A DNA stretch of 64,000 nucleotides from Comamonas testosteroni (GTDB lineage: Bacteria > Pseudomonadota > Gammaproteobacteria > Burkholderiales > Burkholderiaceae_C): NCBI RefSeq assembly GCF_014076415.1, contig NZ_CP043568.1:682001-746000 (forward strand), given 5' to 3'. The stretch's first letter is position 1, and each line of letters starts with the position of its first letter. Shown one piece after another: positions 52,550-61,076 of the stretch. Both the position numbers and the translations under genes were made by a program. The notes under the pieces were generated by a model, which saw only the letters and a program-made list of their open reading frames with translations, ran no database searches and was not told the origin of the DNA.

Positions 52550-55423
52550 ATGCATCCATCTCGCCCCACCCACGCCGTCGGCATAGACCTGGGCACCAGC
52601 CACACAGTCGTGGCAAGCGTTGCGCTGGACGGTGCGACGGGTGATATCGCGCTGCTCGATATTCCGCAGCGCAGCACGGCAGGCGAGGTCGTGGCCCAGC
52701 CTCTGCTGCCTTCGGTACGTTACCAGGCAGCAAAGGGCGAGCTGGGCGAGGCCTGGCAGCAGCCCTGGCCACCGCAGGGCGCGGATGAAGCTGCGCCTGC
52801 CGTCATAGGCCGCTGGGCGCGAGATCTGGGGGCTGCCGTGCCGGGGCGGCTGGTGGCCAGTGCCAAAAGCTGGCTCTCGCACACCGGCGTGGATCGCACG
52901 GCTGCCATCCTGCCCTGGGGGGCAGGCGAGGACGTGACCAAGGTATCGCCGCTGGCGGCATCCAGCTCCTATCTGGCCCATGTGAAAGCAGCATGGGACA
53001 AAGCCCATCCCGAAGCGCCACTGCACCAGCAAAGCGTGGTGCTGACGGTGCCCGCTTCATTTGACGAGGGTGCACGTGCGTTGACGCTGGAGGCCGCGCA
53101 GATGGCAGGTCTGCCGCGCGTGCAACTGCTGGAGGAGCCCAAGGCCGCGTTTCACGACTGGCTGGTGCTGCAGGGTGATGAGCTGGCCGCGCAACTGGCG
53201 GACAGCCGGCTGGTGCTGGTGGTGGATGTGGGCGGGGGAACTACCGATCTGACGCTGATCCGCGTGGATGCATCGGCCGACGGCGGCCTGCCCACGCTGA
53301 CGCGCACGGCTGTCGGCGAACACCTGATGCTGGGCGGCGACAACATGGATCTGGCGCTGGCCCATCAGCTTGAGACTGCGTTTGCGGGCAAAGCGGGAGA
53401 CCAGGGCCAGAGGCTGTCCGTCCAGCGCTTTGCCCAACTGGTGCAGCGCTGCCGCATGGCCAAGGAGCAGTTGCTGGCGCAGAACGCGCCAGAGCAGATC
53501 GGCATCACCTTGCTCGGGGGCGGCAGCAAGCTGCTGGCGGCGACTCAAAGCGTCACGTTGACCCGCGAGCAGGTGCGGCAGTCGGTGGTCGACGGCTTTT
53601 TGCCGGTCGTGCAGATCAGCGATATGCCCGCCAGGCGGCAGGGCGCGCTGCGCGGCTTTGGTCTGCCCTATCCGGCCGATGCGGCCATCAGTCGTCATCT
53701 GGCGCAATTTCTCGCCCAGCATGCAAGCGGGGGGCTGCCCGATACCGTGTTGCTCAACGGCGGCGTGTTCCACGCCCATGCCATGGTGCAGCGTCTGACG
53801 GAATTGCTGGGCCGCTGGCGCGGCAGGCCGGTGCGCGTGCTGCACAACCCGCACCCGGACTGGGCCGTGGCGCGCGGTGCGGCGGCCTATGGGCTGGCCC
53901 GCCATCAGGCAGAGCTGGCGGCGACTCAGGTTGCCGCACCCAACCCGCCCGAAGCACGGGCCGGGCAGGCATCAGCAGCGATCAAAACCATGGTGCCGCG
54001 CATTGGCGGCGGTTCGGCACGCAGCTACTGGTTGCTGCTGCCGGGCAAGAGAGGCGAGGCTCCGCAAGGCCTGTGCCTGCTGCCGCGTGGCACGGAAGAG
54101 GGCGTGCGCATGGTGCTCTCTGGCCGGCGCTTTGCGCTCAAGCTGGGCCAGGCCGTGCGCTTCAGTTTGCTGGCCAACAGCCAGAGCCATGTGCCTGCGC
54201 AGCCCGGCCAGATTGCACCTTTGAGCGGTGAGGGCTGGGTAGAGCTGCCGCCCTTGGTCACGGTGCTGCCCGCGCCCGAAGGTCGGGCTGCGGCCCAGGT
54301 CGAGGTGCAGCTGCAAGCCTGCATGAGCGAGGTCGGCACGCTGGAAGTGCGCTGCGTGGCCGTGCCGGATGCAGGCCGGTCCTGGTTGCTGTCTTTTGCC
54401 GTGCGTGGTGCTGCAGCTTCCGAATCAATAGCTGACAACGTAGATGCGCAAAGCGCTGAGGACCGGAAATCTTCAAATTCTTTGATGGCCAGGCTGCCCG
54501 AAGCCGTGGCCCTGGTGGATCGCATCTTCGGCACGCAGGCGCAGGAGGTGACGGCCCGGGAAGTGCGCCAGCTGCGCCAGTCGCTCGAGAGAGTCCTCGG
54601 CCCGCGCGAGGGCTGGGAGCTGGGCCTGCTGCGTGCTTTGTTCGATGCGCTGCTGGCCCGTTCCAGGCGCCGCCGCCGCACGGCCGACCATGAGCGCGTC
54701 TGGTTCAATCTCGCAGGCTGGTGTCTGCGCCCCGGCGTGGGTGCAGAACTCGATGGCTGGCGCATAGACCAGGTCTGGTCCTTGTATGGCCAGGGCCTGG
54801 GTCATGCCAAAGAGGCCGCCAACTGGACGGAGTGGTGGGTGTTCTGGCGTCGCGTGGCGGCGGGTCTGAACGAGACCCGGCAGATGGAGCTGCTCGAAGA
54901 CGTGGCCGGCCATATGCACAAGGCCGTGCAGCAGAACACGCGCGGCAAATCCAGCCATGGCAGCTATGACGACATGCTGCGCCTGTTCGCGGCCATGGAG
55001 GCCGTGCCCTGGCAGTACCGCCAGGAAATGGGGCAGTGGATGCTGCAGCGCCTCAGGCGCGAGGATGAAACCGTGCAGACCTGGTGGGCCATAGGCCGCC
55101 TGGCGGCACGCCAATCGCTGGCCGCCAACGCCCATCTGGTGATGCCGCCCGAGGCGGCTCTGGAGTTTGTGAGCGCCACGCTGGCCCAGGACTGGCGCAG
55201 GAACGAAACCGCGATGTTTGCCGCCGTACAGATGGCCCGCATGACGGGTGACCGCGCGCGCGACCTGCCCGATGCCATCAGAGCGCAGGTGCTGGAGAAG
55301 ATGCGCAGCAGCGGTGCGCCCGAGCGCTGGATGACCATGGTCGAGCAGGTGGTGCAGATGGAGGCCGAGGACCAGAAGCGCAGCCTCGGCGACAGCCTGC
55401 CGCCGGGCCTGGTGCTGCTTTGA
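52550..55423 (+). CDS. Large Hsp70-family protein with C-terminal DUF3731-like domain
   Basis: The 957-residue protein has an Hsp70 ATPase domain (AVGIDLGTSHTVVASV, LTVPASFDEGARALTLEAAQMAG, VVDVGGGTTDLTLI at about 224-237, GEHLMLGGDNMDLALAH, VLLNGGVFHAHAMVQRL). It is followed by a beta region and, from about residue 645, a helical domain (VDRIFGTQAQEVTAREVRQLRQSLERVLGPREGWELGLLRALFDALL, NWTEWWVFWRRVAAGLNE) that I recall as DUF3731. The interdomain joint (626-643, SIADNVDAQSAEDRKSSN) is low-GC and derives from a half copy of the 82-bp repeat. ATG 52550 precedes the conserved start. It pairs with the Hsp70 and DUF2760 genes upstream of the porin. Confidence 0.88.
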   Translation: MHPSRPTHAVGIDLGTSHTVVASVALDGATGDIALLDIPQRSTAGEVVAQPLLPSVRYQAAKGELGEAWQQPWPPQGADEAAPAVIGRWARDLGAAVPGRLVASAKSWLSHTGVDRTAAILPWGAGEDVTKVSPLAASSSYLAHVKAAWDKAHPEAPLHQQSVVLTVPASFDEGARALTLEAAQMAGLPRVQLLEEPKAAFHDWLVLQGDELAAQLADSRLVLVVDVGGGTTDLTLIRVDASADGGLPTLTRTAVGEHLMLGGDNMDLALAHQLETAFAGKAGDQGQRLSVQRFAQLVQRCRMAKEQLLAQNAPEQIGITLLGGGSKLLAATQSVTLTREQVRQSVVDGFLPVVQISDMPARRQGALRGFGLPYPADAAISRHLAQFLAQHASGGLPDTVLLNGGVFHAHAMVQRLTELLGRWRGRPVRVLHNPHPDWAVARGAAAYGLARHQAELAATQVAAPNPPEARAGQASAAIKTMVPRIGGGSARSYWLLLPGKRGEAPQGLCLLPRGTEEGVRMVLSGRRFALKLGQAVRFSLLANSQSHVPAQPGQIAPLSGEGWVELPPLVTVLPAPEGRAAAQVEVQLQACMSEVGTLEVRCVAVPDAGRSWLLSFAVRGAAASESIADNVDAQSAEDRKSSNSLMARLPEAVALVDRIFGTQAQEVTAREVRQLRQSLERVLGPREGWELGLLRALFDALLARSRRRRRTADHERVWFNLAGWCLRPGVGAELDGWRIDQVWSLYGQGLGHAKEAANWTEWWVFWRRVAAGLNETRQMELLEDVAGHMHKAVQQNTRGKSSHGSYDDMLRLFAAMEAVPWQYRQEMGQWMLQRLRREDETVQTWWAIGRLAARQSLAANAHLVMPPEAALEFVSATLAQDWRRNETAMFAAVQMARMTGDRARDLPDAIRAQVLEKMRSSGAPERWMTMVEQVVQMEAEDQKRSLGDSLPPGLVLL
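54427..54463 (+). repeat. Half copy of the 82-bp element inside the large Hsp70 gene
   Basis: AATAGCTGACAACG and the following bases match one arm of the palindromic element (AATAGCT at the start, ACG at position 12-14); the other arm is not recognisable. It is translated in frame at a domain boundary. Confidence 0.4.
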
Positions 55424-55618
55424 TGAGGTCGATCCGCCGCAGCCAGGCTTGGGGTCACTGCATTTGCAGGAGGCTGCCCCTGCCAAACGCGATGGCTGAA
55501 CAGTGAGCGCTGTTCAGGCCCTCCGGTCAGCGATGCAAGAATGGCCTGTTGCATGGGACGACAGGCCAGCATGGAGGGCTGGCAGCATCCATGTCCACCA
55601 CCACAGGAAATGATTGCC

Positions 55619-56647
55619 ATGAAGTTTGAAGAAGCTGCGCGCACCGAGATGGCGCGAAACGCTGTTTTTATCTCCGGAAACCAACGCCGCTCGCTGCTGC
55701 TTGCGGCGGTGGCTGCCGTGGTGGCGGCTCCTCTGACGCAAGCATTGGCGCAGGGCGGCAACTGGCCTGCCAAGCCGATTACCTTTGTCGTGCCTCAGGC
55801 ACCGGGCGGTGCCAACGATGTGATTGCGCGAGCCGTGGCGCAGGGGCTGGAGAATTCGCTGGGCCAGCCCGTCATCGTGGAAAACCGCGCCGGTGCCAAC
55901 GGCAATCTGGGCACGGGCCAGGTGGCGCGCAGCGCGGCCGACGGCTACACCTTTCTGGTGACGGCGCAAAGCGCCTACACCATCAATCCGGCGCTTTATT
56001 CCAGGGTGCCGTTCGATCCCATCAAGGATTTCACCCCCGTAATGCAGCTGGCCGTCGCGCCTTATCTGCTGGTGGTGAACCCGAACTTTCCGGCCAAAAA
56101 TCTGGACGAGCTGGTGGCCTATGCCAAGGCGCATCCGGGCAAGGTGGAATACGCCTCTGCCGGCAACGGCACGCTCAACCATCTGCTGGGCGAGATGCTG
56201 AAAAAACAGAAGAACGTGAGCCTGCTGCATGTGCCTTACAAGGGGGCATCGGCCGCCGCCACCGATGTGGTGGCCGGCCAGTTGCCGGTGACCTTTGGCA
56301 GCTTTCCGGGCGTGATGCCTTTTGTCAGCAGCGGCAAGCTGCGCGTGCTGGGCGTGGCGTCCGACAGGCCGACCTCGCTGGCACCCGAGATCCCCGTGCT
56401 GGGCAAGGGCCTGGCCGTGACCAGCTGGTACGGCTTGTTCGCACCGGCCGGTACGCCGCAGCCGGTGGTGGACAAGCTTTATCAGGCCGTGAAGACCGTG
56501 CTGGCAAGGCCCGAGATGGCCGAACGCCTCAAGACTCTGGGCGCCGAGCGCGTGGAGTCCACGCCGCAAAGCTTCAAGGACATGCTGCCGGCCGAGCTGG
56601 CGTACTGGAAGCAGGTGGTCAAGGACTCCGGCGCGCATATCGACTAA
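55619..56647 (+). CDS. Bug-family (TctC-type) periplasmic binding protein
   Basis: The 342-residue protein has a signal with a twin arginine (NQRRSLLLAAVAAVVAAPLTQALAQ) and Bug signatures WPAKPITFVVPQAPGGANDVIARAVAQGLE, NRAGANGNLGTGQVARS, YASAGNGTLNHLLGEM and HVPYKGASAAATDVVAGQLPV. It should bind a small organic acid. No TctA/TctB genes are present. ATG 55619 has AGGA about ten bases upstream; the ATGs before it give no signal. The preceding 195 bases contain a CTGAACAG/CTGTTCAG hairpin (55496-55517) without a T run. Confidence 0.92.
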   Translation: MKFEEAARTEMARNAVFISGNQRRSLLLAAVAAVVAAPLTQALAQGGNWPAKPITFVVPQAPGGANDVIARAVAQGLENSLGQPVIVENRAGANGNLGTGQVARSAADGYTFLVTAQSAYTINPALYSRVPFDPIKDFTPVMQLAVAPYLLVVNPNFPAKNLDELVAYAKAHPGKVEYASAGNGTLNHLLGEMLKKQKNVSLLHVPYKGASAAATDVVAGQLPVTFGSFPGVMPFVSSGKLRVLGVASDRPTSLAPEIPVLGKGLAVTSWYGLFAPAGTPQPVVDKLYQAVKTVLARPEMAERLKTLGAERVESTPQSFKDMLPAELAYWKQVVKDSGAHID

Positions 56648-56659
56648 AGGGGACGCAGC

Positions 56660-57085
56660 TTGTTGATTCATCTGGCCGCTGCCGGACCCTTTCGTCGCTC
56701 ACGGATGGTGTTGACCCTGCTCATTGCGGCGGTCATCGCCATCGGGCTGGCCTCGCGCCGGGGCTACGTGCCCTTTCCCGTCGTGCTGGGCAACTATCCG
56801 GGCGATGCGCTCTGGGCCTGGGTGCTGCTGCTGTGCGTGGCCTGGCTGCGGCCGACCATCACGCGCGGCAGGCTCATGGCCTGGTCACTGGTCATCGCCT
56901 TTGCCATCGAGTTCCTGCAGCTCTATCAGGCCCCCTGGATGCAGGCCCTGCGTGCCAACAAGCTGGCCTATCTGGTGCTGGGCAACGGCTTCGATCCCCT
57001 GGATCTGCTGGCCTATGTCGTGGGAATCGGTGCGGGCGCCATGGTGGACCGGCTCTGGGAGAAGCGGCAGCGTCGCCTTGCCTGA
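56660..57085 (+). CDS. DUF2809 family small membrane protein
   Basis: The 141-residue protein has about four hydrophobic helices and the pattern IGLASRRGYVPFPVVLGNYPGDALWAWVLLL with FAIEFLQLYQAPWMQALRANKLAYLVLGNGFDPLDLLAYVVG, typical of DUF2809, a family related in topology to VanZ. No function is known. The start appears to be TTG 56660, six bases after AAGGGGA; ATG 56705 would be an alternative that loses 15 residues. It follows the Bug gene by 12 bases and may be co-transcribed. Confidence 0.75.
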   Translation: MLIHLAAAGPFRRSRMVLTLLIAAVIAIGLASRRGYVPFPVVLGNYPGDALWAWVLLLCVAWLRPTITRGRLMAWSLVIAFAIEFLQLYQAPWMQALRANKLAYLVLGNGFDPLDLLAYVVGIGAGAMVDRLWEKRQRRLA

Positions 57086-57142
57086 GATGGCATGAATCGT
57101 GCTGATCGTCCATGGCATCAACATGACGACAAGCACTACCCC

Positions 57143-58417
57143 ATGAAAACGCCTCTGCACTATCTGGTGGCTGCAAGGCAAAGCGAGATTGCCGAGCTGG
57201 AGCAGATCAGCCGCGCCAGCAGCCTGGTGGCGAGCGTGTCCGAGCTCGTCCATGCGCTGCAAAAAGAGCGCGGTCTCTCGAATATCTTTCTGGTCAGCGG
57301 CGGAGCACAGGCGCAGCAGAGCCTGCTCGACCATGGCCTGCATGTGGACCGGGTCATGGAGCGGGTCTGCCTCGCGCTTGAAGAGCTGGGCGCGCGGGCG
57401 CCGGGTGCGCATGGCGCTCGCCTGTTCAATGCGATCGCCAATGCGCTGCAAGGCTTTGAAGCCCTGCCGCTGCTGCGCCGCCGGCGCGATGCGCTGCAGC
57501 TCAGTGCCGAGGACTGCACTCAGGCGTTGATCCGCATGATTGCGGCCTGCCTGACCGTGGTGTTCGAGGCGGCGGACAGTGCTTGCGATCCCGATATCGC
57601 GAAATTGCTGGTGGCGCTGTTTCATTTCATGCAGGGCAAGGAGCTGGCGGGCCAGGAGCGTGCCACGGGGGTTGCGGCGTTTACCGCAGGGGTAGGCAGG
57701 ACGGAGCGTCAGCGCCATTGGCTGCATCTGATCGAGTCGCAGGAGCGTTGCTTTCAGGTGTTTGCAGACTTCGCCAGTCCCTCGGGGATGGAGCGCTGGC
57801 AGCAGCAATGCGGGGCCTGCCTCGATATGACGGTGATCGAGCGGCTGCGTCGAATGGGCTGCACGGCCGGTGACGGCCTGCCGCTGGACCGCAGCCTGAG
57901 CTCGCCGTGGTTCGAAGCCTGTTCCAGCCGGCTCGACGCCATGCACCAGATTGAGGCATTCCTGGCCGATGAGCTGCAGGCTCAATGTCTGCGCAAGCTG
58001 GAGCAGGCCGGCGCCGCGCTCTGCCAGCAACTGGCGCTGCTGGAGATGCAGCCGCAGCCGGGGACTCGCGCCGAAGCGGCTGCAGCCTTTCTGGGGGCCA
58101 CGCAGTCAGCCGCCTCCTTTCCAGCGGAGGGTGCGTACGGGTTGCAGCTCGAGAAAAGCATTGTCTTGCTGGTGCAGGAGCAATCCATGCGGCTGCAGGA
58201 CATGCAGACCGAAATCGACAAGGCACGCGCCACGCTCAAGGAGCGCAAGACCATAGAGCGGGCCAAGGGCGTGTTGATGAACTACCGCCAGCTCAGCGAG
58301 GGCGATGCCTACAAACTGATCCGGCAGACGGCCATGAACCAGAACCGGCGCATGCTGGATGTGGCCGAGGCGATTCTGGCCACGGTGGACCTGCTGCCGG
58401 GCAGCACCAATTCATAG
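57143..58417 (+). CDS. nasR: Nitrate/nitrite-responsive antiterminator NasR (NIT-ANTAR)
   Basis: The 424-residue protein has an N-terminal nitrate-sensing NIT domain (RASSLVASVSELVHALQKERGLSNIFLVSGG, then TQALIRMIAACLTVVFEAADSA, FHFMQGKELAGQERATG) and a C-terminal ANTAR RNA-binding domain (LQDMQTEIDKARATLKERKTIERAKGVLMNYRQLSEGDAYKLIRQTAM). In Klebsiella NasR binds leader RNA when nitrate or nitrite is present and prevents termination ahead of the nitrate genes. Both the nrtA and nirB leaders downstream contain matching RNA hairpins. ATG 57143 gives a normal N-terminus; ATG 57092 is possible. Confidence 0.93.
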   Translation: MKTPLHYLVAARQSEIAELEQISRASSLVASVSELVHALQKERGLSNIFLVSGGAQAQQSLLDHGLHVDRVMERVCLALEELGARAPGAHGARLFNAIANALQGFEALPLLRRRRDALQLSAEDCTQALIRMIAACLTVVFEAADSACDPDIAKLLVALFHFMQGKELAGQERATGVAAFTAGVGRTERQRHWLHLIESQERCFQVFADFASPSGMERWQQQCGACLDMTVIERLRRMGCTAGDGLPLDRSLSSPWFEACSSRLDAMHQIEAFLADELQAQCLRKLEQAGAALCQQLALLEMQPQPGTRAEAAAAFLGATQSAASFPAEGAYGLQLEKSIVLLVQEQSMRLQDMQTEIDKARATLKERKTIERAKGVLMNYRQLSEGDAYKLIRQTAMNQNRRMLDVAEAILATVDLLPGSTNS

Positions 58418-58501
58418 CCTTGGCTGCGCTGTGTTTGTTGCGCTGCACCAAATATGGGCCAAAACTGGAGGTGCAAAGCCTGCTCCGCCTCTGATCAAGG
58501 C

Positions 58502-58519
58502 CTGGCATGGTTTGTGCAT
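58502..58519 (+). promoter_or_regulatory. Sigma-54 promoter of the nrtABC operon
   Basis: CTGGCATGGTTTGTGCAT has the required GG-N10-GC spacing and matches the consensus TGGCACG-N4-TTGCA at most positions. The predicted start near 58529 falls just before the first antitermination hairpin. TGCACCAAATATGGGCCA about 60 bases upstream (58444-58461) is a weak NtrC-like box. Confidence 0.75.
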
Positions 58520-58528
58520 GACTGTTGA

Positions 58529-58676
58529 TGTCAAGCAGACCAAAGGCGGTCGCGCTTAAAGCGTTATTACGAGTGACCTGGGACAACGGCGTCCTTTTCT
58601 CCTCACACCCGAGGAGGGAAGGGCGCCTTTTTGTTTTCCGGATCGCCTTCACCACGATTCTTGATGGAGTTTTCTC
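58529..58676 (+). promoter_or_regulatory. NasR-responsive antitermination leader of nrtA
   Basis: Hairpin P1 is GACC-AAAGGC-GGTC (58538-58551) and P2 is GGGAC-AACGGC-GTCCT (58580-58595). Both loops have six bases with A first and G fourth, the known ANTAR recognition pattern. P2 shares bases with the 5' arm of the terminator at 58588-58632, so P2 and the terminator cannot form together. Confidence 0.85.
58588..58632 (+). terminator. Regulated intrinsic terminator in the nrtA leader
   Basis: Bases 58588-58604 pair with 58611-58627 over 17 positions with a six-base loop and a TTTTTG tail. It lies 45 bases before the nrtA start codon, so it attenuates rather than ends an upstream gene. Confidence 0.9.
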
Positions 58677-59948
58677 ATGAGCCAGCGCCTTCCTTCGTCT
58701 ACTGTTCCTGCGCCCGAGCCCGTATCTGCCGGTGGCCGGCGTGAGTTTCTGCGCGTGGCCGGTGCTGCTGCCCTCTATGGCACGCTGGGCCACCATGGCG
58801 CCTGGGCCGCAGGCTCCGACGCGCCGGAGAAGAAGGAGGTCAGGATCGGGTTCATCCCGCTGACCGATTGCGCCAGCGTGGTCATGGCCTCGGTGCTGGG
58901 CTTCGATCAGAAATACGGCGTGAAGATCGTCCCCAGCAAGGAGGCAAGCTGGGCCGGCGTGCGCGACAAGCTGGTCAACGGCGAGCTGGACTTCGCCCAT
59001 GTGCTCTATGGCCTAGTCTACGGCCTGCATCTGGGTGTGGGCGGCCCCAGGAAGGACATGGCCGTGCTCATGAGCCTGAACAACAACGGCCAGGCGATAA
59101 CGCTCTCCAAGGCCCTGGCCGACAAGGGCGCGGTGGACGGAGCCAGCCTGGCCAAGGTGATGGCCAGGGAAAAACGCGAATACACGTTTGCCGGCACTTT
59201 CCCCACAGGCACCCATGCCATGTGGATGCATTACTGGCTGGCGGCTGCGGGCATCAACCCTTTGTCCGAGGCCAAGCTGATCACCGTGCCACCGCCCCAG
59301 ATGGTGGCCAATATGCGCGTGGGCAATATGGATGGCTTCTGCGTGGGCGAGCCCTGGAATCACCGCGCCATCATGGACGGCATAGGCATTACGGCCAATA
59401 CCACGCAGGATATCTGGAAGGATCACCCCGAGAAAGTGCTGGGCACCACGGGCGAGTTCGCACAGAAGAATCCCAACACTTGCCGCGCCGTGATGATGGC
59501 GATTCTCGAGGCCGGCCGCTGGATCGACGCCAGCCTGCAGAACAAGACCAAGATGGCCGAGACCGTGGCCCAGAAGTCCTATATCAACACCAGCGTGGAC
59601 GCCATCAACCAGCGCATTCTGGGGCGCTACCAGAACGGACTGGGCAAGACCTGGGACGACCCCAACCACATGAAGTTCTTCAACGACGGGGCCGTGAACT
59701 TCCCCTATCTCTCGGACGGCATGTGGTTTCTTACCCAGCACAAGCGCTGGGGCCTGCTCAAGGCTCATCCCGACTATCTGGCCGTGGCCAGGCAGATCAA
59801 TCGCATCGACCTCTACCAGCAGGCGGCAAGCCAGCTCAAGGTCAGCGTGCCCAAGGATGTGCTGCGCAGCAGCAAGCTGATCGACGGCGTGGTCTGGGAC
59901 GGCAAGAACCCTGCCCAGTACGCCGACAGCTTCAAGATCAAGGCCTGA
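58677..59948 (+). CDS. nrtA: Nitrate ABC transporter substrate-binding protein
   Basis: The 423-residue protein belongs to the NrtA/CmpA family. RREFLR at 21-26 followed by VAGAAALYGTLGHHGAWAAG is a twin-arginine (Tat) signal. EVRIGFIPLTDCASVVMASVLGFDQKYGVKI, SWAGVRDKLVNGELDFAHVLYGLVYGLHLG, FAGTFPTGTHAMWMHYWLAAAGINP and MRVGNMDGFCVGEPWNHRAI are family hallmarks. It captures nitrate or nitrite in the periplasm for NrtBC. The start has GGAG eight bases upstream. Its expression should require both nitrogen limitation (sigma-54) and nitrate (NasR). Confidence 0.96.
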   Translation: MSQRLPSSTVPAPEPVSAGGRREFLRVAGAAALYGTLGHHGAWAAGSDAPEKKEVRIGFIPLTDCASVVMASVLGFDQKYGVKIVPSKEASWAGVRDKLVNGELDFAHVLYGLVYGLHLGVGGPRKDMAVLMSLNNNGQAITLSKALADKGAVDGASLAKVMAREKREYTFAGTFPTGTHAMWMHYWLAAAGINPLSEAKLITVPPPQMVANMRVGNMDGFCVGEPWNHRAIMDGIGITANTTQDIWKDHPEKVLGTTGEFAQKNPNTCRAVMMAILEAGRWIDASLQNKTKMAETVAQKSYINTSVDAINQRILGRYQNGLGKTWDDPNHMKFFNDGAVNFPYLSDGMWFLTQHKRWGLLKAHPDYLAVARQINRIDLYQQAASQLKVSVPKDVLRSSKLIDGVVWDGKNPAQYADSFKIKA

Positions 59949-59974
59949 GGCCGCCACCCGACAGGAGAACCATC

Positions 59975-60967
59975 ATGGTCAGTGCCGTACTTCACGCGCC
60001 GCTCGAACTCGACCCCCCGCACGATCCGCAACTGGCAGCCCAGGCGGCCAATGATGCGCTGCTCGAAACTTCAAAAGAGATAGCTTCTGGCGCAGAACTT
60101 GTAAAGGCTGAAGTGCAAAAAGATATCAAACCCAAAGCGATGGTCACGGCTGCGGTTGCGGTGGCACCCAGCCGCTTGCGCCAATGGGCTGAACAGCTAT
60201 TTGGTCAGGCCCTGCCGCCGCTGCTGGGGCTGGCGCTGCTGGTTGGCCTGTGGTCGCTGGTATCGAGCAGCACCGGCAAGAGCATTCCTACCCCGGCGGA
60301 GACCTGGGAGCAGGCCTTGCAGGTGTTCAGCGATCCCTTCTACCGCAACGGACCGAATGACCAGGGCGTGGGCTGGAATGTGCTGTCCTCGTTGCAGCGC
60401 GTGGCCCTGGGTTTCGGTCTGGCGGCACTGGTCGGCATCCCTTTGGGCTTCGCGATCGGACGCTTCAGCTTTCTGTCGCGCATGTTCAACCCCTTGATCA
60501 GCCTGCTGCGTCCGGTATCGCCGCTGGCCTGGCTGCCTATCGGCCTGCTGGTGTTCAAGGGCGCCAATCCGGCAGCCATCTGGACCATCTTCATCTGCTC
60601 GATCTGGCCCATGGTCATCAACACCGCCGTGGGCGTGCAGCGTGTGCCCCAGGACTATATGAATGTGGCGCGCGTGCTCAATCTGTCGGAGTGGAAGATC
60701 GCCACCACCATTCTGTTTCCTGCCGTGCTGCCCTATATGTTGACCGGCGTGCGCCTGGCCGTGGGCACGGCCTGGCTGGTGATCGTGGCCGCCGAGATGC
60801 TGACGGGCGGCGTGGGCATAGGTTTCTGGGTCTGGGACGAGTGGAACAACCTCAACGTCAAGAACATCATCATCGCCATCTTCGTGATCGGCATCGTGGG
60901 CCTGGTGCTGGAGTGGGCCCTGGTCAAGCTGGCTTCGGCCTTTACGTTTGAAGAGGTCAAGACTTAA
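59975..60967 (+). CDS. nrtB: Nitrate ABC transporter permease
   Basis: The 330-residue permease has the NrtB/SsuC-type core with several membrane helices (LPPLLGLALLVGLWSLVSS, NVLSSLQRVALGFGLAALVGIPLGFAIG) and the ATPase-coupling loop RPVSPLAWLPIGLLVFKGANPAAIW. It has an unusual soluble N-terminal extension of about 65 residues (DPPHDPQLAAQAANDALLET, then KEIASGAELVKAEVQKDIKP) partly encoded by a half copy of the 82-bp repeat. ATG 59975 has AGGAG seven bases upstream. It is the membrane part of nrtABC. Confidence 0.95.
   Translation: MVSAVLHAPLELDPPHDPQLAAQAANDALLETSKEIASGAELVKAEVQKDIKPKAMVTAAVAVAPSRLRQWAEQLFGQALPPLLGLALLVGLWSLVSSSTGKSIPTPAETWEQALQVFSDPFYRNGPNDQGVGWNVLSSLQRVALGFGLAALVGIPLGFAIGRFSFLSRMFNPLISLLRPVSPLAWLPIGLLVFKGANPAAIWTIFICSIWPMVINTAVGVQRVPQDYMNVARVLNLSEWKIATTILFPAVLPYMLTGVRLAVGTAWLVIVAAEMLTGGVGIGFWVWDEWNNLNVKNIIIAIFVIGIVGLVLEWALVKLASAFTFEEVKT
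60079..60115 (+). repeat. Half copy of the 82-bp element inside nrtB
   Basis: GATAGCTTCTGGCGC opens an arm-like sequence that ends AAGGCTGAAGT, as in the palindromic elements; the second arm is not convincing. It is translated in frame as part of the cytoplasmic N-terminal extension. Confidence 0.45.
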
Positions 60968-61055
60968 CCCACCCCTGAGCCGCGCCCTCGGGCGCGTCAC
61001 CCCCTCAAGGGGGCACCACCGGTGGCCCGGCAAAGCCGGCGCCACGGTGGCCTCG
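60966..61055. repeat. GC-rich intergenic repeat between nrtB and nrtC (family B-like)
   Basis: The segment consists of consecutive short palindromes (CGCGCCCTCGGGCGCG, CCCCCTCAAGGGGG, CCGGCAAAGCCGG, and CCACCGGTGG-type arms). It is similar in style, though not base for base, to 41650 and 43066. It separates nrtB from nrtC and could form a stable mRNA structure. Confidence 0.4.
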
Positions 61056-61076
61056 GAAAAAAGCAAGGAGTACCTC

